DNA from: Rhizopus arrhizus
Lineage: Eukaryota; Mucoromycota; Mucoromycetes; Mucorales; Rhizopodaceae
Direction of reading: 5' to 3'
NCBI GenBank assembly: GCA_024220505.1
Contig: JAKZZE010000034.1
Location: forward strand, 124,001 to 188,000
Length of the DNA stretch: 64,000 nucleotides
Each line of letters begins with the position of its first letter. Positions within the stretch are counted from its first letter, which is position 1. Below are positions 58,334 to 64,000 of this stretch, one piece after another. A program made the translations under genes and the position numbers. The notes beneath the pieces are model-generated. The model ran no database searches, was not told the DNA's origin, and saw nothing but the letters and a program-made list of their open reading frames with translations.

Positions 58334-61300
58334 TTTACTATTAAGAGGTCAAATTCGTTATCAGTTACATCCACTCCTAAACGTGTACGCTCGTATACAT
58401 CACCTGCACGTTTACACTCTCCACTTCGCACAACTACTCCTCCAGTCTCTATCGATTGGACCGAAATAATCCAACAACTTCGTACTTTTAAGGAACAACT
58501 TCTCTCTCGCCGCTCTAGTTTCTCTTCTGGACCATCTACTCAACAAACTTTTTATTCAGCACCAAATCAATTTTTTATCGACATTATGACGACCGACACT
58601 TCCACTGAATTTTCTCAGTATCTTATCCATGAGAAAGCGAAGTCAGTCCCGGCCAACAATTATCAACTCGACCAAAGCCTTAGAGTCTGGTTTATTGAGT
58701 TCGAACAGCAAGCCGCTGCTCATGGCATATCCAACCTCAACAGTTGTGCAGTCCACTTATCGAAGTATATGCCACTTCTCATTCAAAGGTGGATACCCAC
58801 TCTTCCTCCTACTGTTCGGTCTGATTATGAACTACTCAAAGAATCGTTGCTCGCTCGGTTTGCTATGGACATTGAAGAGGAAAACAGACTGCTTCTGAAA
58901 CAATTGAGAAGCTGTAAAAAGCTTCCCAAGGAATCAATAAGATTGCATGCTGCAAAATGGGAACATCTCTTAAGTCTAATTTCTGAGAGATATTCTGAAA
59001 ATACTAAAATTTCATATTTTATACAATCTCTAGACCAAAGAGATACTCGACTCACACTGACATCGTTGGTTACCGCACTTAATATCAATCGATTAAGTGA
59101 AGTTATCCGTCAAGCTATTGATTTGGAAGTAAGAGCTAAACTTTTGGATGCACCTGAGCTTGCTGATGACAATAACGTTGCCACTCCCATGGAAATTGAT
59201 TATGTTGGTAAATACCATAGTAAGAGGCACAACAACAAGTTCAACAAACAACAGCAATCTCATTACAAAAACAATAATAACCTTCAACGTAACAATCAGC
59301 AACACAAATTTAATGGTAACACCAACAATCCAAAACAACAAGGAACCCAGGTGCCTCGTCTCTATAATAAACAAGGTGACCCGGTTTGTGGTTATTGTTT
59401 TAAATTACATCGCACAATCGACTGCAATCAGTATCAAAAAGGCCGCAATAAGCACAGTTCTGAACGACATTCAATTCACACAACTGAAGTTATTAATGTT
59501 GAGCAACATCAAGTGGATCTGGAGGAACCAATCAAAGCTGTGCAAACCAACACAATTGTTGCACAATCAATTAATTATGTGAATTTTCAACACACTAACA
59601 CGCCGCTGTCATTCATTCAAATAGATAACGCTAAAATTACTGCTCTATGGGATACGGGATCAACTATCACTTGTATATCCAGTGAAGTCGCACACTTACT
59701 CAAGTTGAAAATTGATACAACCAAGTCAATTCTGTACACTGATGTCAACAAAAATGTCAACAGAAGTCATGGTCAAGTCAAATTGAACATGTTTAACACT
59801 ACAATTACTCTTCAGGTTATTGACAATATGGCTCGAGATGTGATTATTGGATTCGACACTATGATCAAATGGAAATCTATTATAAATGTGGACGAACAAA
59901 TTGTGGCTATCAAAGCTAACAACCAATCGCATCGAATTGAATTTACAAATAATTCGCAACCCAATAGCTCCGCTGGAACACCTCACTCTATTAATTTTAC
60001 ATCTGTCATACAACCTCAAATTAACGATTTACTGACTAAGTATAGCTCTATTATTCCCAAAGATAATGATAAACCATCAACTACTGCGATCGTTGAATTT
60101 AATATAGATACTGGTGAGGCTCCTCCTGTCTACTCTGCACCACGAATCTACCATCCGGAAATTCAAAAGAAGATCGATGATAAAATGGAGAAACTGGTCG
60201 ATCTAGGCATAGTTGATAAGGTCCTATTCTCGGAATGGGGATCAAATATTACTGCAGTTCCTAAGCCCAATGGTGATATTCGTCCATGTGGAAATTACGT
60301 GAAGTTGAATGCAATTACTAAAACTATCAAGTATCCATTTATTCATTTACATCATGCATTGCAATCGCTTGGTACTTCTACTATTTTCTCAAAAATAGAT
60401 TTAGCTTCAGGTTATTATGCTATTAAAATTAAGGCGGAAGATCGAGAAAAAACTGCACTAGTTACTCCAAATGGTACTTACGTCTTTAACTATATGCCTT
60501 TCGGTTTGAAAAATGCTCCTGCGGTTTTTCAGTCTATGATGGATCGTGTCCTTGGTCCACTAAAGAATGTTACTGCTATTGCTTATCTGGATGATATCAT
60601 TATTCATTCTAAATCACCTTCACAACACATCCTTGATGTCGAACAAGTCTTGTCTCGGTTAAAAGCAGCTAATTTATCGATCAACAAGGAGAAATGTGCT
60701 TTCGGATTAAAATCAGTAGAATTTTTAGGGTTTATTGTATCTGATAAAGGTATTTCTGCCAATCCGGAAAAAATCGCACCTATTCTAGCTCTGTCTGCAC
60801 CTACCAATTTGAAAGAAGTCGAACGTTTTCTTGGTGTTTGTGGGGTATATCAGAAATTTATTAGCAATTTTCAGGTAGTTGCCGAACCACTTCGCCGCCT
60901 AAAAAAGAAGGACACTCCATTTGTGTGGACCGAAGAACAACAAAACTCCTTTGAAACACTCAAGAAGAAACTTGCTGAATTGCCAACTTTAATCCAACCG
61001 GACTTCAACAAACCGTTCGAATTACACTGCGACGCAGCCACATCCTCTGAAATTGGTGTAGTGTTATGCCAACGTGATGAAAAAGGCCATGTTTACCCTC
61101 TTTCATTTTCTTCTAGATCATTATCAAAATTTGAACAGAAATACTCCGTCCGTGAGTTGGAAGCTCTCAGTATTGTGTGGGGTATAAAGAAGCATCGAGT
61201 TTACCTTGAAGCAGGCCATTTTACGGTTTTCACAGATCATAGTTCTCTACAATGGCTACTCAGTACGAACCAAGACAAACAACCTCGTCTCTGGCGTTGG

Positions 61301-61983
61301 TGTCTCTTTTTGCAAGCGTATGATTTCCAGGTCAAATATATCCCTGGCCCTACCAACTTTGTTGCTGATCTTCTTTCTCGTGATCCTTTGCCCAACATTG
61401 CTGCTATCACTCTGAATCCTTGGTCTGATGATGGTTGGTGGACAACAGAACAAGTAAAAGACTCTGCTTTGGCTAAAATCATTCAATCACTACAAGATGG
61501 CACGCTTACTGCTAAGTCCTTTTATTTAAAAAATAAGATTTTATTCAAAAAAGTTAAATATGCTAACAAAGTAAGACATTTCAAAGTCGTACCGGATCAC
61601 ATGGTCACCACCGTTATTTCTCACTATGATGCATCCCAATTTGCTGGTCATGGCGGTTCTAACAAAACTTTGAAAGCTATTCAAAACTCAAGACTTTACT
61701 TTACTAACATGGATCAGCGAGTAACTGAATTCACAAGATCTTGTCTGGTATGTCAGCGCATCAAAGGAAATAAAAACAAACAATTTCCGCTCTCATCGAC
61801 TTCTGGTGATTATCCTTTTCAAAAAGTGGCTTTGGATTACTTTGGACCATTACCCACTAGTAACTCAAACAAGTCTTATATTCTGGTGATTATCGATACT
61901 TTCACTAGATATGTGGAAATTTATGCGATGGCATCAACTAACTCCATGGAACTGGCCAAAACGTTTTACAATGGATTTATTTT

Positions 61984-62398
61984 TGATGTATCCATCATTC
62001 ATAACTCGATATGAAAACAGTATTAATAAGCTACATGTAAAATATATCCAATAGATAGGCTACAGGTTAATTCGGATAATCTTCATTAAGGATAAGATGC
62101 TGCGTAATTGCACGGTTAAATTATATTAAATCCAGGGACTAAATCACAGTCAATCGCAGTCAATCATATACGAGTATTCTATGGATAAATGCTTACGATG
62201 ACAAAGATAACAATGGAGGAACACGTAACCATTATCTATTTGTCATCAGTTATATCATACTCATTAATTATTAATCCATGACATGAAATATTATCCGTGT
62301 ATGAAAAGTATAAATAGAGTATCATTTTCTTATTAAATAAAGCAACCTCTTTATCGAGTCTCGTCCTCTCTTGTTCCTTTCTATTCTTGGATAAATCA
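61984..62398 (+). mobile_element. Solo LTR of a second retrotransposon, nested in integrase
   Basis: A 415-bp insertion has TG...CA ends and is flanked by ATTTT on both sides (61979-61983 and 62399-62403), a 5-bp target duplication. Inside are TATAAATA (about 62309-62316), AATAAA (62336-62341) and a CT-rich tail. No second LTR or internal coding region is present, so the element was lost by LTR-LTR recombination. Removing one target copy and the LTR brings the integrase reading frame back into register. Confidence 0.93.
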
Positions 62399-63111
62399 AT
62401 TTTAAGACATGGTGTTCCGGAAATCTGCTTTCAAGATAATGCTGCCGCTTTTGCGAGTGAATTCAATAGGCAATTAGCCACTTTCGCCGGCATTGAATTA
62501 CAATTCTCTCCTCCACATGTTGCTTCATCAAATGGTTTGGTAGAACGGTACATGAAGACTCTGCGTAATATGTTGTTAATATATTGCAATCAAGAAACGA
62601 TCAAAACTACTTGGGACACGCAACTTCGATTACTGAGATTTGTGTATAACAACATGTACCATGCGCAAATTAAAACAAGTCCATTTGAACTAGTTCATGG
62701 AAGAAAAGCTCGCACCCCGCTATACTTAACTGAAGAAGAACAAAGACTTACTTACCCAAGCGAATATCGTAATATGGATACACCGCAACTCTACTTCGCA
62801 AAGGAACTTAGTAAACACCTGAAAACTACGTTTGATATTGTTTTTGAACAAATGAACCAATATGATGAAGCCCCAGAATCTTACGGTTACAAGAACAACG
62901 AAAAAGTTTTGGTATTCAATATGCAATTATCAAGCTCAAGAAACCCAAGAAAATTGGCATATGACTGGCATGGACCTTTTGTAGTCGAAAACGTATTATC
63001 AAAAACGAGATATGATTTGAAACAATTATCGACTGGAAAGACTCTAAAAAACATGCATATTTCGTTAATGAAACCTTTCTATGAAATAAGCTTATACGTC
63101 GCTTAGTCAAT

Positions 63112-63118
63112 GGGGGAA
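63112..63118 (+). promoter_or_regulatory. Polypurine tract
   Basis: GGGGGAA sits directly before the 3' LTR, where plus-strand synthesis would be primed. Confidence 0.6.
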
Positions 63119-63208
63119 TGTGCTACAAATCAATATCTGAATTTAAATAATTAAAAAATCATCTCTTATTCTACTATTCATAACTATTGGTCCCAATACC
63201 ATAATACA
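63119..63208 (+). repeat. 3' LTR, 90 bp
   Basis: Matches the 5' LTR with a single T/C difference; its TG...CA ends are intact. Confidence 0.93.
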
Positions 63209-63594
63209 GAACAGCGTCTGATCATAACGGACATTGAATAATCACAACTAAAAGAAGTATATTAAAATTGATAAAAGATAATAATTTAAACCTTTATTAA
63301 GTAAAATATATTCTTCTTCTTTTTATAAGTAAAGCTATCACTATTAGATTCATTCTATAAAGTAAACATGAACAATAAATAAGTCATGATCTTTACTATT
63401 CATCATTTCTGTAAATGGATAATAATGAATCAGGTACCTAGTTAACTTTGATCTGACTGGAGGCATTTCATATAAATATATCTTTCCTCTCAATGAAGAC
63501 GGGACATTTCTCCCAGATCAGTTAAAGAACAATAAGATCTATAAAAACAACGAATTAAAAATCTTCATAATCGATTCAGTGATCATTCTTCAAT

Positions 63595-63785
63595 CAAACA
63601 TGTCAATTATTGGATCTACGCTCATAACTACTCATTTACCCGCCAACTGATAGAAGAATATAAATAGTAGACTTTGTAATGATTTCTTTTTAACAATTAA
63701 GATTGTCTTAAATAAAGTTCAGTCTCAAAAAGTATTCTTTTGGTTTTATTGTTATTCCTTAATTAATTTACCAGAACATAACAAA
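63595..63785 (+). repeat. Right arm of the long inverted repeat around the Ty3 element
   Basis: Inverted match to 57934-58125. Together with 63213-63594 and the left segment, it would make an element of about 0.87 kb if the Ty3 insertion were removed. It contains TATAAATAG and AATAAAG signals. No target duplication is evident at its outer ends. Confidence 0.8.
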
Positions 63786-64000
63786 CACGAAAGAAAGGCT
63801 GCCCGTTTAGCACAGATAAAAGATTTTTGTTTATTAAATGGCAAGGAGACGTTACAGTATGTGTCTCGCCATGAGGTGCAATAAATTTTAGAAAAGATAA
63901 AACAAGATAGGAGAGTAATAAGAGTTAAGAAATAAAAATAAAAATAAAAACTAGACATAGCTAGAAAAAAAAGAAAAGGCAAAGTAAATAAAGAGAAATA
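63786..64000. other. End of window, possible coding snippet
   Basis: A short plus-strand frame ending at about 63884 reads ERKAARLAQIKDFCLLNGKE and LQYVSRHEVQ, which looks protein-like. The window ends too soon to decide whether it is a real exon. Confidence 0.3.

Larger units (their letters stand above)
58319..63106 (+). pseudogene. Gag-Pol polyprotein, split in integrase by a solo LTR
   Basis: One frame runs from 58319 to a stop at 62014 inside the inserted LTR; the rest resumes downstream and ends at 63106. Domains in order: a gag region (1-350), a zinc knuckle CGYCFKLHRTIDC (about 357) followed by a linker, aspartic protease with LWDTGST (about 443), and reverse transcriptase with FSKIDLASGYYAI and YLDD (about 755). 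RNase H (LHCDAATSS, TDHSSLQWL) is next, then the HHCC integrase zinc finger (HYDASQFAGH..CLVCQ) and the DDE core. Its first Asp (ALDYFGPLP) lies before the break, and its second Asp (QDNAAAF) and Glu (SSNGLVERY) after it. The terminal block (WHGPFVVENVL) is GPF/Y-like. The start codon overlaps the LTR edge; a later Met may be used. Confidence 0.93.
58230..63208 (+). mobile_element. Ty3/gypsy LTR retrotransposon with nested solo LTR
   Basis: The element is 4,979 bp including a 415-bp insertion, so about 4.56 kb without it. Its 90-bp LTRs differ at one site (T/C, position 6 or so), which suggests a young insertion. GAAC flanks both ends; AGAAC would be the 5-bp duplication if the last LTR base is shared. 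A purine run (GGGGGAA) sits directly before the right LTR, and TGGTGAGG directly after the left one as primer-binding site. Gag and Pol form one frame in the order protease, reverse transcriptase, RNase H, integrase, which is the Ty3/gypsy order. No chromodomain is visible after the integrase. The copy is defective because of the insertion. Confidence 0.95.

Noticed and set aside
61237..61486. Minus-strand frames within the Ty3 element
   Set aside because: They overlap the RNase H coding region and have no features of their own.
1..64000. tRNA, rRNA or CRISPR array
   Set aside because: No cloverleaf, rRNA core or regularly spaced direct repeats were recognised by eye; a covariance search could still find a tRNA.

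Overview
The window looks like nuclear DNA of an early-diverging filamentous fungus, most likely Mucoromycota (Mucorales-like). The signs are AT-rich intergenic DNA, many 20-61 nt A or T runs outside exons, short GT-AG introns (mostly 45-75 nt) in nearly every gene, a GPI-type chitin deacetylase, an animal-like class I phosphatidylinositol transfer protein, and a Ty3/gypsy retrotransposon. There are no bacterial operons, no CRISPR array, and no rRNA or tRNA gene that I could recognise. All exon models were read by hand from splice sites, reading frame and family similarity recalled from memory; no search was run.

Layout. 1-2975 has no recognisable gene. 2976-4652 is a DNA transposon with 238-bp identical terminal inverted repeats around a broken DDE transposase. 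4745-13159 holds COG2 (-), a PHD+SET protein (-), ARL2 (+), an SCP/PSR-type phosphatase (-) and an MT-A70 adenine methyltransferase (-). The methyltransferase is head-to-head with MLH1 (+, 13326-15881). Then come calmodulin (+), the thiamin genes THI20-like (+) and THI6-like (+), an unidentified two-exon remnant, a gene-poor stretch and an MFS drug/H+ antiporter-like gene with an apparent frameshift (25054-27130). After 3.4 kb without genes there are a secreted Thr- and Cys-rich protein, PAN1 (-), a Clg1/PCL-like cyclin (+), an unknown secreted protein (+), a DAL5-like transporter (-), a small-molecule O-methyltransferase (-), MGM101 (+), a chitin deacetylase (+), mitochondrial GatC (+), a class I PITP (-), prohibitin 1 (-), a DUF202 membrane protein (-) and BCD1/ZNHIT6 (+).

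The right end (57934-63785) is a nested transposon pile. A 191/192-bp inverted-repeat pair is split by a 4,979-bp Ty3/gypsy element with very short 90-bp LTRs, and the integrase of that element is split by a 415-bp solo LTR with a clean ATTTT target duplication.

Connections between genes. THI20-like and THI6-like sit in tandem and together cover HMP-P phosphorylation, TenA salvage, thiazole phosphorylation and thiamin-phosphate synthesis. MGM101, GatC, prohibitin and probably the O-methyltransferase are mitochondrial. The most thought-provoking arrangement is an adenine methyltransferase sharing a 166-bp divergent promoter with the mismatch-repair ATPase MLH1, in a lineage known for abundant N6-methyladenine in DNA.
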